From Lamellibrachia satsuma (Eukaryota > Annelida > Polychaeta > Sabellida > Siboglinidae): a DNA stretch of 64,000 bases. Below are positions 1 through 12,436 of this stretch, one piece after another. Made by a program: the position numbers and the translations under genes. A model generated the notes under the pieces. It saw only the letters and a list, made by a program, of their open reading frames with translations, was not told where the DNA came from and made no database searches. Position 1 is the first letter of the stretch, and each line of letters begins with the position of its first letter. The stretch lies in the NCBI GenBank assembly GCA_033239005.1, contig BSQZ01000035.1, forward strand, positions 1,742,501 to 1,806,500. The letters are read 5' to 3'.

Positions 1-320
1 TGTTTATTGCACTCATTTACAGCACCAATGACCGTGTACAAAAAACATTAATTAGTTAACAAAACATGTCACAAATTTAAAAGTAAGTTGATATGTAGCG
101 CAGTGTCCTGCCTAAGGCGGCTTACACTTCACCCCAACACTAACTCAACTTCTTTAGGAAGCACTCAGCCACATTGCAATTATCCAATATCCTTTTTATC
201 GTCCACTGTCTATAGCCAGGTATTCATTTGTGAGTGAACTGATGCAACGTGGGTTGAGTGATCAGAGTTGTCCAAGCATCGAAACGACAACAAGAGTATT
301 CGAGTCCGACGTTCTACAAC
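1..320. other. Gene-free left edge, possible SINE fragment
   Basis: No coding sequence seen. Positions about 235-312 resemble, in minus orientation, the body of the SINE family found at 9657-9975 and 26808-26890 (the tcgaaacg and attcgagtccgac blocks). The fragment runs directly into the trinucleotide array. Confidence 0.35.
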
Positions 321-585
321 GACCACCACCACGACGACGACCACCACCACCACAACCAGTACCACCACCACCACCACCACCACCACAACCACCACCACCA
401 CGACCTCGACCACCACCACCACCACCAACCACCACCACCACAACCACCACCACCACACGACCACCACCACAACCACCACCACCACCACGACAACCACCAC
501 CACCACCACAACCACGACCACCACGACCACCACCACCACCACCACCACGACGACGACAACAACCACGATGACTACCACCATCACC
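318..585. repeat. Interrupted (ACC)n trinucleotide array
   Basis: About 265 bases of ACC/CCA units with frequent CGA and CAA interruptions, which open all six frames (poly-His, poly-Pro, poly-Thr, poly-Val). These readings are repeat artefacts. The purine-rich strand is (GGT)n and could form quadruplex-like structures. Confidence 0.95.
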
Positions 586-715
586 ATCAGCATCGGCCGC
601 TGTTGACGAACTATGTTGGCAAAAACCATTTGTCTCCAGAATTCTACGAGTTCTGCGGCTTCCCTTTAGAGAGTCGTTCTAACCACTGCGACCCACAACA
701 TGCCATGTTCAATGC

Positions 716-1125
716 ATTTGTCTATAACGGTGGATGCCAATGCATTTGTCTGTAACGGTGGATGTCAATGCATTTGTCTGTAACGGTGGATGCCAATGCA
801 TTTATATGTAACGGTGGATGCCAATGCATTTGTCTGTAACGGTGGATGCCAATGCATTTGTCAGTAACGGTGGATGCCAATGCATTTGTCTGTAACGGTG
901 GATGCCAATGCATTTGTCTGTAACGGTGGATGCCAATGCATTTGTCTGTGACGGTGGATGCCAATGCATTTGTCTGAAACGGTGGATGCCAATGCATTTG
1001 TCTGTGACGGTGGATGCCAATGCATTTGTCTGTAACGGTGGATGCCAATGCATTTTTTTGTAACGGTGGATGCCAATGCATTTTTTGTAACGGTGGATGC
1101 CAATGCATTTTTTGTAACGGTGGAT
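716..1125. repeat. 28-bp minisatellite
   Basis: About 14-15 tandem copies of a 28-bp unit (aacggtggatgccaatgcat followed by ttgtctgt). The last three copies carry a t-run variant of the end (ttttttgt). Confidence 0.95.
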
Positions 1126-1149
1126 AGATCATAAAGTGCGTTAACCTAA

Positions 1150-1550
1150 GCCTCGGTGTACGTGGACGCAGCCTGCACGGACACGCAATGGATGTTGTCC
1201 TCGGTGTACGTGGACGCAGCCTGCACGGACACGCAATGGATGTTGTCCTCGGTGTACGTGGACGCAGCCTGCACGGACACGCAATGGATGTTGTCCTCGG
1301 TGTACGTGGACACAGCCTGCACGGACACGCAATGGATGTGGTCCTCGGTGTACGTGGACACCGCCTGCACGGACACGCAATTGATGTTGTCCTCGGTGTA
1401 CGTGGACACAGCCTGCACGGACACGCAATTGATGTTGTCCTCGATATACGTGGACACCGCCTGCACGGACACGCAATGGATGTTGTCCTCGGTGTACGTG
1501 GACACAGCCTGCACGGACACGCAATGGATGTTGTCCTCGGTGTACGTGGT
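1150..1550. repeat. 48-bp minisatellite
   Basis: About eight copies of a 48-bp unit starting ctcggtgtacgtggac. The length is a multiple of 3, so three frames stay open on both strands. Copies differ by a few substitutions (gacgcag/gacacag/gacaccg). Confidence 0.95.
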
Positions 1551-1585
1551 TGTATCAACTGGGAGTTGGCCCCGACAACCTTTAC

Positions 1586-4512
1586 TACGGACACAACCCG
1601 CTCGTTACATTTCTCACCTCGAGCGACAGGGCGTCGTGACCTCAACGAATGTCTCGGGAGGCTTCAAACCGTCCTGCAAAGGCTACTCTGAGCGAAGTGT
1701 AGTCTGAGTAATATAAACACAATACAATGTGTGCGTGCGTGCGTGCTAGCGTGCATGCATGCGTTCGTGTGTGTAATATCATGTCTACTGACTATGATAA
1801 ATGTTCTGCGTATATTTTATTTGAATGGAAACGATGTGTAATTGCGATCCAAAACATTACACATTTCACAAATTTCAAATAACGTTCATGTTGGCTGTAA
1901 ATAATAATGTTGGCGGCAGATGGCCAGATATGTCACGACAACTGACAAGAATGTTCATCCAAATAATCTACATTCGGCATTGTGATTGCGACACAAGCGA
2001 GTTTTTGCAAGCCCATCGATCTCGGGGTCGAGTCAATGAGATAGGGAAAGCACCGATCTCGCAGTTTCAGTCGGTTAGTGGTCTCCATATCTCTAGTACG
2101 TTGAAATTATGGTTGAATAACAATAATAAATATATAACAATTCTACTAAAGTCTGTTGTTAACTGATTAGCTGCCCTATTTTAGTTGCCAATGGGCTCAG
2201 TGCATCGGAAAAAAAGTGTTTTAAGTGCGCACTGTCTATGACTATGTCTGGTAAACAAAACTACACGAAACCATCGACGGCACCGTAGACTTAGATTTAG
2301 ACATCGCATTGTAGATCAGTCCTGTAGTATAAACTATACAAAAAATTCCAGCTGAAATGTACTGACATGGTGTACAATGCAGAAACAAATAGTTATGGTT
2401 AAGATTCTATACTGTTTTTTTTTTAATAAAATAAACACTCGAGTATCCTAACTTCGTCTTCGACTCGTGCACCTTTTGTTTTGTTCGCATATGAAAGTTT
2501 AGCGTAACTATCCGACTATTATTTTCATAAATAAATTAATATTTTGTTGTGATGCGATGTCCACAACTGCAATTGTCAGTTCAGCATAAACATGGACTTT
2601 CAATGATCAACCGCTAGTTACAACGATAAAAGAAACTACATTGCCACGGATTTGTGCGACGCACGAATATGGGACGTGCAACCATACAAACAAGTGTTTT
2701 TATTTTACCTACTTTCGGATATCATGAATATTTCTTGTCCAGCTTAAAATACAAATAACCCAAATACTAGCTATGCAAGAAACTGAGATTTTGGCATGGT
2801 TATTATCCATCATTTGTAGATGCTAGATAGTAACAGACATACTACTGTATATAAATTCTCCCACAATCTGCCATTGGCATTGGAGGTGTGTGTTTTATGT
2901 GTGAGATCGAGCCAACGAATAAGTTTATCAATAAAACATGTTAGAACACAAATAAATCTTATTTGGATCAGTAACACACCTACATATATGAGAGCCTTTA
3001 AGTTTCTATGTTGTTGGTAAATAGTTAAAAGTGGCCTATGTATAGCAGCCAAAAATGAAAAACAAATACAGTGCCAGTGTAATACACCATATTTCGATTT
3101 CCTATTCAAATGGCTTAATGTTGAAAACAAGATTTTTTATGGACGCTTCACATTACAACACAATATCAAATAGATGATTTTATACGTATTCCATCTGTAG
3201 TAAGAAAACTATGTCAATATTGCTGTCAAATGCAAGAGAAACCTTCTGAATACATAGTTCTAGATTATATTTATCAGGTGCGTCTAACTTGAGAGAAGTT
3301 TTCAAGGTATGTACCTGAAATTTGCTGAAAATCTAGATATATTGGTACACATTGTCTATGCAAAATTCTACAATTTTTACTTATACAAAATAAATTTTGC
3401 AGAAAGTGGAAATGGTCATAACTACTAGCTACATGTCGTTACACAGACCAATACATTCATTGGTTAACTGTTAGTAGAATCCAAAAATGCGAGTGCCACA
3501 AGAATGTCTTGTTTTGATTGATTTGAGACAGAATGCCCCTTTGCCAAATTTGTCTTGTCGTGTCTGTTCTAGACTAAATCCAGAGTTATGAGGATGGGTA
3601 ATTATAATGGATGTGTGTAAATTCTGGGGTGTAATTTAAACTCCGGGAGTGGGTCAAATCTTAATTCGAGTTAAATTGATCCAAACATTGTGTGACTTAT
3701 AAGAATGTCGATAGCTTGTTAAGTAGTTTTCATTACTGATTTGATATTTCACGGGACCATGGACGACATGCAGTGGGCGGTGTTGTGGTTGGAACAAGAG
3801 GGAATCGCAGATTCTGCCATGAGAACAATAACGACTGGAACGGCAGCAGCTGCAGGAGTGGAAAGGGCATCAATTCACCACAAAAAAAAACGATCAGTTT
3901 ACAATCAACGCCAGGTATCACATCAACGGCTGAATGCATGGTGTCATGGCCGGCTGAATGCGCGGTGTCGTGGCCGGCTGACGTGGACGGCGAAGGTTCG
4001 ACGGGATTACGTCAACCACCAGACCATATGTGAGTGCTCTTTGCGTCAATCAATCGAATTACTTGGCGCGGCGTCTGCTCGACAGACGGACGGACCGGAC
4101 GGAAAAAAGATTCATTCTCCAGTCTACTAGCCGCACTATGGTGTCGCTCACGTCTGGCATTATCACATTCGGTCGCCGTTTGTTCAACTTGACACCGCCC
4201 AGCACTGAGCCGTGCGCGTGAAGGCGGCAGCTGTCGACTCGACCGACTGGCCCTTTGTCTGCATTCTATAATGTTCGTTCGATGTCCTTTACGGCATCCT
4301 TTCAGATATGACACCTGCAGATGCCGTCTTCCGACCGACTGGAATCTTTTCGCAGCTCGGGCTGTTCTACATCAGTCCGAGCCAGTGTCCCCGGGAGCAC
4401 ATCGGAGGTCGTTGCCGCCGGCCTCGTGACCGTCGGCGGACTGTGCTGGAGGCACACTCGGAACTTGGACCGGGTCCATCACCACCGCCATCGCGGCAGG
4501 GTGGACCTCGGG
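1586..4512. other. 3' flank of ANKRD27, no gene recognised
   Basis: AT-rich sequence without a convincing exon or RNA gene. It includes a short (GCGT)n tract at about 1729-1772 and a candidate minus-strand poly(A) signal AATAAA at 2699-2704. The part nearest the stop codon probably contains the 3' UTR. ORFs at 3741-4130 and 4012-4314 overlap on opposite strands and show no family resemblance. Confidence 0.5.
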
Positions 4513-5867
4513 TCAGGCCGACTTCGTAACTTCGGTGGCACATTCGCCGGGTCTGTTGTTTTGGTTTGACATATGGCTCAACAGCAAGTCTGCCTGCGGG
4601 TGAGAATCAACAAGGCTAGAAGTGTGTTGTTGATTCCCCTGCTGCGTGGCAAGCAGAGTATCTGTCACACAACCGGTGCCCTCCAGTGTATGTTCTTGAG
4701 CTGTTCCGTCGCTGGTCGTAATACTGTGAGAAATCGTCTCTGCGGTGTCAGGCTCGCCGTCTTCGGCAGGCACGCCGTCATCGACAGGCACGCCGTCATC
4801 GACAGGCACGCCGTCATCGACAGGCACGCCGTCTTCGACAGGCGCGACGTCATCGACAGGCACGCCGTCATCGACAGGCACGCCGTCTTCGACAGGCACG
4901 CCGTCTTCGACAGGCACGCCGTCTTCAACAGGCACGTCGTCTTCGACAGGCACGCCGTCCGCCGCAGACCACGTAGTGTCATTGGGCATGTCTCCGTCAC
5001 CACACTTGGTAACAACACTGTGTCTCGGCGTCTCTCCCACGCCAACCTCATCGATGTCGTGGGCGCCCGTAGCATTATCTGATATACGTTGCTGTTGTTG
5101 TTGTTCATCCATCACATCCTGGTCGATGTCGTGGGCGCCCGTAGCACTGTCTTGTGTATGTTGTAGTTGTTCGTCCCTGATGATCCACGGTGCGCCTTCG
5201 ACCACACCCTTTGTGTGTATGCAATTAATGTTCTCTGCTGCATGTGCATCAGTGTCGCTCTCCGTCGGTTTCTGCGAACTTCTGTTGTTTTGCTGCGTAA
5301 CGCAGTCAACGTTATCAGTAATGAGCGTCTTGTCGTCTTCGCCACAAGTCGACGAGGTCGCGGTCTCGGTAGTTGGCTCTGACGTGCTGACGTCATTCTC
5401 TTGGCAACAACGTGCGTTGTCTTCTGCATCGTATTTGTGTGTACGTTGGTCGCATTGCTTAACACTGAGTTTGGTGTTTTCCTGTGTAACATCGATGTCA
5501 CTACTGCTACATGTACCCTCTGAACTCCTGTCACTGTGTGATACGTGACAAAGTGTGTTGTCGTTTTGAGTATTCTCATCGTTGTCGTCCGAGCCGTTGT
5601 AGGATCTTTCCTGTTGTTCCGGTGTTTTGTCGGCGCCTTCAAGCGAACTCTTGTTATCACAACCCGGGATGCCAACAATACTCTCGTCCGTATTTGATTG
5701 TATTTTTACGTTGCGACATGCGGTGCTATCTGTATTATCTTTCGGAAGGACTTCGTCATCCGGGTATTTTCTCTGTGTAGCGGGGTCACGTACGATATCT
5801 TTTTGCGTATCAGTTTTTGCATCTCCAACGTCTGCATCGCCCACTTCTGGTTTGGTATGGGTTGGAA
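4513..5867 (-). CDS. ANKRD27: Probable ANKRD27/VARP terminal exon: long acidic tail
   Basis: A 1355-base open exon from the acceptor ttgtgtgtttcag to a TGA stop at 4513-4515, giving 450 residues after the split Val codon. It starts VPTHTKPEVGDADVGDAKTD and is acidic, hydrophilic and rich in Asp, Glu, Thr, Ser, Asn and Gln. There is no predicted fold, signal peptide or membrane segment. It contains a QQQQQ run, two copies of ATGAHDID, and about eleven copies of the hexapeptide (D/E)DGVPV. Strand, order and phase fit the last exon of ANKRD27. The tail is much longer than the roughly 150 residues that follow the ankyrin block in the vertebrate protein. A possible AATAAA lies at 2699-2704 on the minus strand, which would imply a 1.8-kb 3' UTR. 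It could instead be the last exon of a different minus-strand gene. Confidence 0.7.
4746..4973 (-). repeat. Coding 18-bp minisatellite, (D/E)DGVPV repeats
   Basis: Roughly eleven tandem 18-bp units (plus strand gacaggcacgccgtcatc, variants tcttc) inside the terminal exon. Because 18 is a multiple of 3, the array stays in frame and encodes VPVEDG/VPVDDG. The variants alternate Glu and Asp, with one VAPVEDG and one VPAEDG. Confidence 0.85.
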
Positions 5868-7989
5868 CTGAAACACACAACAGAAAGTAAGAATTAGTTT
5901 GTGTGACACCGATGGCGTGGACGGACACGTGCACAGTTACAGAGTTAACTGACTACTGGTGTAAGATGCAGACGGCCATGCGCAGACAAGCACCCATGCA
6001 ACACAGAAGCACAAGAAATGCACACGCAGAAATGAACACGCGGTCGCAAACTCATGCATGCACAGACACACAAACAACAATATTACAGCACCCGTATTAA
6101 AGACAGCACTCTGGTCACGTGCATGTGTAGTCGATGATTGATGTTTTTTGTGCATCAGGCTAGTTGCCCATTCTTCTTAGCAGTGCTTTTTACAGGTGCG
6201 TATCAATGGTGAACAATACGGAATTTGTATGCGAGACAATCAAAGCAATGCATTACACACTCGCGTACGTTCTACGAGATGCTCAACTCGCGTGGGGGAC
6301 AACGCAGACGAAACAAGAAAACGAAGGGACTGTATTTCAACAATGAGACGGGACACTGCAAGAAGTGACAACATCCTGCTGGCCGCACGTACGCGTCAGG
6401 CGGCTGATTCTCTGCTGGAAGTGAAAGAGAACCACTGGCGAGGCAGGAACGAGAGTCACAGACGACCGCGTCTAATAATGTACCCGTGGTTATTGCATGC
6501 CTTGTACGACCGATTACACGCATCGATTTCCTGAAGCATTTAATCGACCCTAGTTGATATCGATGTCACGCCGTTCCAATTTGTGTTAGCTGCTAATAAA
6601 TATCGCAATTTAACCTCCCATTTCGTCGGATTCAGGTCGTCACTGAGTCGTCAGCTGGCCTGTCGATAACGTAATAACATCGGACAAAGAGCGCTGAACT
6701 CGCTGAACTCGGTGCCACAAACACGGCCACGTTATTTATGTCCCGACGGGTGTCCTAAACAATTGTGTTCCACTAAACACTGACCCCAGAATGTGATATA
6801 CCATACTGCCTCCAAATTGTAATAATACAATAAGCACCCATAATGTCATAGTTTATAACCACTCATATCATAGTCACGTGTACGCAAGATTGAGTTATGT
6901 TTGACCTTGACACAAGATGTATTAGTAGTGTCGATATACAAGCAAGCGTTCTGTTCACATTTATGTGCACGGATAGACACATGCACCCACGTCATATATT
7001 TTATATTTCCGTTAACTGTGCAATTAAATCGATTTGAAGATGTCCCAGTTTGACAGCGCGACGTTCCAGCGTCAGTGACAATGACGGAGGATCGATCACG
7101 GACAATGATGACGCAAAACGTTGTTTACAATGACGCTAAACGCAAGCGCACGAATCGATCCATTGACGGTCACCAGCCCCAACACGCCAAACGCTCGTCC
7201 GTCGGATTGTAAGACGCGAGTCGCTAACGGCCCGGCGACACGTCAAACCGGCGGTCGGTTGTCGCGGGAGACGAGCGTTAATTAGACGCGATTCCTCAAG
7301 AAATTGATACGCAGCGCGAATTACGCTAGAAATAACCGATATGTCTTTTTATAGAATGTATCAGTCGTTTATAGAACATTCATGCGACTTAAAGGTGGTT
7401 CTAGGTGAGTGACGATACGTCAAACTTTCGGACGATTGCGTCGAGAACGATTGAAATTTCACGCGTATTGACGTCACGTTCTTGTGACATACGTCATTTT
7501 TCAGGGAAATTCTACCGTACCTGAAGACACCTGGCTCTGTTGACGAGATGGCGGACTGATAAAAATGCAGTTTCACTTCCGTTATACTCCTAAAATGTGG
7601 TACGGATATGTTACAATGTAAAATACATCATTGTTATAAGGTGTCCGTTTTTCTCATATACTGCTCTTGTTATTGCATATATGCACCGATATATTGGCAA
7701 ACCAAGAGTAACTGGACGGGCACTGGACTGACCTGACACGTAGGTCGTCACTGTTAGGCGACAACACGTGTTTCACTAGTAACGACATGTTTTCCGGGTT
7801 ATCAGGGGCGGATTGTTGCTGATGGTCGATCACGCCTTAATACTCCGCGTACTTCACGCTGAAACGCCAATCGCTGTAATCGTCTCGTTAACAGAGTTAG
7901 CAGGACCGTTCCCGCTTCCACTAAGTTGACGATGGCGCTACATGTCATAGAACTGCGCATGCGCTTAACGGTCGCGCAGGTTAACATGT

Positions 7990-8135
7990 CAGCCCCAAGT
8001 CAACCAGAGAAATGACCCGAATCTCCCACTTTTAGAACACATTCTGAGTAAACCACTTGAATTTAGTTGCATGTGGTTAATTTTTATGACATCTTTTAGG
8101 TGTGTAGCCCGAAAACCATGACTTTTGTTTCGCTC
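7990..8135 (+). mobile_element. MITE arm, related to 33569-34078
   Basis: Sequence around gtagcccgaaaaccatgact and the preceding agttgcatgtggttaat block is a diverged copy (roughly three quarters identical by eye) of the arms of the long-inverted-repeat element at 33569-34078. Only one arm is evident here. Confidence 0.55.
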
Positions 8136-8411
8136 TAAGGTTTCGATGATTATTACATACGCATTCAATGCTATATCCAACACTGCAGTTTCGAACGTGT
8201 GCGATGACGACGGAACTATTGTTTACGTTTTGAGGCGGTCATCGCATATAAAATGCAGACGAAGATTTGTTTTAAAACATACTCACCACTGACCGCGGCG
8301 ACGGAGAACATAGTCCGCAACTTTGAATTTGTCAGGCGTGTGAAATAATACTGAATACAAAATGGTACATTTTACGAATTACATCGCCGTGTAGATGCCC
8401 TCTGGCGGAGG

Positions 8412-8474
8412 GCGGACTAGCACAAATAATCGGACGCAGCCTACGATCGTGTCCGATTATCTGTGCTAATCCGC
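8412..8474. repeat. 24-bp inverted repeat, 15-base loop
   Basis: The arms start gcggactagcacaaataatc on the left and end gtgctaatccgc on the right. They pair over 24 bases with two mismatches around a 15-base loop. There is no U-tract and no gene beside it, so it is not a bacterial-type terminator. It may be a foldback element remnant. Confidence 0.75.
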
Positions 8475-9448
8475 AACCGTATCGGACGGTCACAGGGACT
8501 GCGATTGTCTATTAGTGCCACGCTGCCAGACACAAACGTGTACGCCGCTAGTACATCACTTTTACGTCCGCCTAGATATGTGCTGTTACGCACGCAACAT
8601 TCCTTTGAATTACGACATGCTGTCACGCCTTTGCGGTATCAGATCCCGATCTACTGTTAATCTGCAATACACCCACGAACGTGCAAGCAATCAGGTTTAG
8701 CTGAAATAACCGTTCCCCCTGGAAAACACTAACGTGTGGTTGTGGGCTAACGAAGCTCTGGCTAAAGGAAGGACCCCCCCAAAAAAAATTATAATAAACC
8801 TACTGCGGAGGGGCCAGTGCACACAATTGTTACGGAAACTGAAAGTGTAAGCTCATCAGCCGTATGGGCTAACAGGCTCGAAGTGGACAGGTGAGGTAAG
8901 GTGACATATCACTACGCAGACATTTGTAATCTGCCGAGTCTTCGTATGGTGGTAATTCAGACAGTGCAGCACAACAGAACGTGCATTATACTTAATCGTG
9001 CCTAGCGTGACGACACCCGTGCCGCGGCTCTGGGCTTTGCACAATCCATTCCGTTAATCCGATGATAAACAACGCTCGAACATAGGCTGTCTTTGTTCCG
9101 TTAATCACATCTCATCGAGTTAGCGATGTTCTTGTCCCGCGACCGAGAGATGATAAGTTTGAATAACGGCGTCGAGAGGGGATGGTATGTCATAAACCGA
9201 TGTTCTTTCTCCTGGAGAGGCCGCTGTACTCGCAATAAACTATCAACCATGAGAGTAAACGCGCCCTTATAACGGGTTCTATTAGAACCGTAGGGCGGAT
9301 GAATAATAATACCATTAACCTACATAAACATACACGCCACAGTGCTTGCGCGTTTGTGATAATGACCTGGACTATTTACGAACGTGTATGAATACAGACA
9401 TACGAGCACATACAGAGTTAATAATATTCATGCGCAAGTGTTCCTCAC

Positions 9449-9539
9449 CATCGCTGAAGTGATCCATCGAGGCACCGTCGTCTTCGGGGATAGTAACTGT
9501 GACACCGATGCCTTGGGTTTCGCCTGCGTCAGGGTGTCC
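9449..9539 (-). CDS. ANKRD27: Probable ANKRD27/VARP exon j: start of C-terminal region
   Basis: A 91-base candidate exon with a good acceptor (ggttttgttttag) and donor (GCGATG/gtgagga). It reads through without a stop, phase 0 in and +1 out: GHPDAGETQGIGVTVTIPED, then DGASMDHFSD. Three points support it. The phases fit both the upstream exon (ends phase 0) and the terminal exon (starts with two bases, completing a Val codon). The order and strand are right. DAGETQ-x-x-VTVTI resembles the DVAETDR-x-YVTVKI segment that follows the last ankyrin repeat in vertebrate VARP. Against it: it is short, lies 17 kb from the exon before it, and the similarity is modest. RNA evidence would settle it. Confidence 0.66.
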
Positions 9540-9656
9540 CTAAAACAAAACCATAGCCCACGTGAAAAACAACGACGCAGAGTAGGAGTAACGTTCTACA
9601 TAGTCATCACGTCACACTTTTTTAAGTCATCATTCTGCGTGACTGCGTAACGCACG

Positions 9657-9975
9657 GCCGTGGTTCTCAGAACCACCGCCAGTTGTAGGATGTTTTTTTA
9701 CGCAGTCGTTAATGCCGGGCCCACACTGGTTCAGATTAGAACCAGTGAGTTCATGGCATGTCACACATTTACCCAAACTTCTGTGGGATCTTTTACTTTC
9801 CATGGGATAGACATCAGGTAGAAAGGGACCGACGGCTCTTAGTGTATCATCCGAAAGACACAAACAAGGTGGGGTGAACGAAACTGTCCAAGCTTCGAAG
9901 CAACAGTAAGTGGACTCAAGCCCCGGTCATCTCAACTGACAGTCTGGTGCTCTGACCGCCGTGCCATTTCGCCCA
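9657..9975 (-). mobile_element. tRNA-derived SINE copy
   Basis: Read on the minus strand it starts ggtgggcgaaatggcacggc with an A-box-like region, then ggtcagagcaccagactgtc and a B-box-like gcttgagtcc. The family body follows (cgaagcttggacagtttcgt, caccccacctt, ctacctgatgtctatc). The same order occurs at 32610-32902 and 43365-43590. The 3' part is diverged. Confidence 0.65.
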
Positions 9976-10010
9976 CCTTTCTTCAAGTTATCTGTCCGTT
10001 TCTAACTCTC

Positions 10011-10320
10011 CACTTCACCATGGCACTTTCTCCCCCTCAACCCTCCACTTCGCCATGGCACTTTGTCCCCCTCAACCCTCCACTTCACCATGGCACTTTC
10101 TCCCCCTCAATCCTCCACTTCACCATGGCACTTTCTCCCCCTCAATCCTTCACTTCACCATGACACTTTCTCCCCCTCAATCCTTCACTTCACCATGGCA
10201 TTTTCTCCCCTCAATCCTTCCCTTCATCATGGCACTTTCTCCCCTCAATCCTCCACTTCACCATGGCACTTTCTCCCTTCAATCCTCCAGTTCACCATGG
10301 TACTTTCTCCCCGCCAATCT
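10011..10320. repeat. About 35-bp minisatellite
   Basis: Nine or so copies of a pyrimidine-rich unit (ctccacttcaccatggcact then ttctccccctcaatc), with small length changes in the C-run. Confidence 0.93.
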
Positions 10321-11184
10321 ATCCAACGGATGAAACCTTATTCTTCCTCCTGGTCATTTTCTTTCAGAATCCAATGTAAACATTTGCCTCCGAACAATTA
10401 CCTAAGCTTGGATAATACTGACAGTAAAGAAGTCATTTTGATAAAGGTTAGATGTCTACTTTTGGTCGGAAGTGCTGCACGTTTGTCTTCTTTGACATGT
10501 TTGTGTAGGTGCACAATGTATGCAAATTAGTATTGTTCCCGAGCGGTTGAGAAATTAGCCTGATTATACTTGGCCAGACAGCGTCGCGTACATTATTGTT
10601 GACACCACCACCTGGTCACATTTCAATTATTCATGTACACAACTTTATAATTGCATTATGCAAATATTGTTAAATGCACTGCCACGCGCAATTTAAAGAA
10701 CGAGCGGGCGACTGCCTTTAATCAATTGTTTACCGTCATGCAGCGCCACCTCGCGTTTATCTTCATCCGATCATGAACAAACAATTTAGAACGCGGAATG
10801 AACGCACTACGTCACCAGTCTTCTCGGGGAGATTGATGTGTTGACTATGTACCGGGCAATTTCACAATATGTTGGCGTTGACAATGTGTCACTCGGTGCG
10901 TCTGACCGCACCTAATTAAACGCAGTGACTGTTTCTTTTGTGCGGGATAGAGAAGCATTTATCCATAGCATAGGCTGCCATAGGCGATCATGTTAACGTG
11001 TTTTAGTCCTGTACGCAAAATATCGATTTGTATTTTATCACAATGGCACACTTTGTTGCATGTTATGTCACTGACGTCCTGTAGAGTTTTCGTCAAATCC
11101 TACACTTTTTATCAAGAAAATCGACATAGGAGATGTTCCGGTCAGATGTCACCAAAACATGAAGATTTTGTCTACATACACATG

Positions 11185-11355
11185 GATCCTTCCGTCACTG
11201 ACAAGGATTCTTCCGTCACTGGCAGGGATCCTTCCATCACTGGACAGGGATCCTTCCGTCACTGGCAAGGATCCTTCCACCACTGGACAGGGATCCTTCC
11301 GTCACTGACAGGGATCCTTCCACCACTGGACAGGGATCCTTCCGCCACTGACAGG
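11185..11355. repeat. 22-bp minisatellite with GGATCC in each unit
   Basis: About eight copies of gggatccttccgtcactgac-like units. Alternating copies (cgtcactggc and caccactgga) give a 44-bp higher-order pattern. Confidence 0.88.
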
Positions 11356-12290
11356 CTCACATGCTGCCAGTCAGCCACAAAAATATTTCGTTTTGGGTCG
11401 TGGGAGCAAACAATCACAAGAGCGGCACCGTCTCAAAAGCACTGCCACTTTATTCGTATGCCATGGACCCGAAAGTAAAACAATGACCTGTCCCCAGTAG
11501 ACTGCTACAAAGGCTCGTTACTCGGACGCACGGGTCTACTGACCTTCGGGCGTGACACATCATCATCGGCGGGCACGGAAGTTCAAAGCGAGGCAACTGA
11601 TCACAAGTTGGCAGTTTGTGTGCGTCAAACGGCAAATTACCAGATCTCCGAATCGTATTTGTAATGAGTCGGTTTGTGGTGTGCGGAGAATGCGTCGGCC
11701 GGTGTCGTATTTGTCAGCAGCGGTGCGTCACGTTCGATAATCGATATAGCAATAACGACGTCATCGAGACTGGAAGTTAACCAAGCTCGAATAACGTGCA
11801 CTTTGAAATCGAGTACGTTTCCAGGACATTTTTATCCAGACCTAAACCGGCATTTGACACGGTATTTATATATTTACTGAGAAAGTGTCGCTTGTGTTTA
11901 CTCGCGCGAACTTCTTTCGCGTCACCGTCGATCGATGAACACAATTTTAAACTTTAAGACATCAACTGGTACTATGCTACCAATGTGCTGAACAAGTTTT
12001 GTCAAGATCCCACGTCCCAAGTCTCCAGCTCTTGTAAGTATATGTCCCAAACGCACGTTCCCTCAACATTTCTCGCAAAATAGTAATGCGCCTACTTGTG
12101 TTTCGGGAATATCACCACAAAAACTGCCAACGGTCCGACAGTTACTTCATAGCAAATAAAATCACAAATATCGGCTTGTGTAGGCACTACACTTCCGGCA
12201 AGATAATACTGGAGATAGTAGTGGCATAGAGATTTGGGCTGCGACGTCCTGAACTGGATATGCAAAGTGAAGAAAAACACTCTCGGACGC

Positions 12291-12436
12291 GTAACTGTGG
12301 TCTGACCCCTAAAGACGCCACCATCACCTCGGATGACGTAACTGTGGTCTGACCATAAAAGATGCCACCATCACCCCGGATGACGTAACTGTGGTCTGAC
12401 CCCTAAAAATGCCACCATCACCTCGGATGACGGATG
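12291..12436. repeat. About 49-bp repeat, three copies
   Basis: Three tandem copies of a unit beginning gtaactgtggtctgaccc and ending caccatcacctcggatgac. Confidence 0.85.

Larger units (their letters stand above)
5868..9448 (-). other. Intron between exon j and terminal exon
   Basis: 3.58 kb bounded by gtgagga at the 5' end and tttcag at the 3' end. It is mostly unique sequence without coding features. It holds one arm of the MITE family at 7990-8135 and a 24-bp inverted repeat at 8412-8474. I see nothing recognisable in 5868-7980 or 8480-9448. Confidence 0.6.

Noticed and set aside
722..1707. 307-residue minus ORF and 183-residue plus ORF
   Set aside because: They cross two adjacent minisatellites (28 and 48 bp) and show only periodic peptides.
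8412..8474. Rho-independent terminator
   Set aside because: Strong stem-loop but no U-tract, and the context is a eukaryotic intron.
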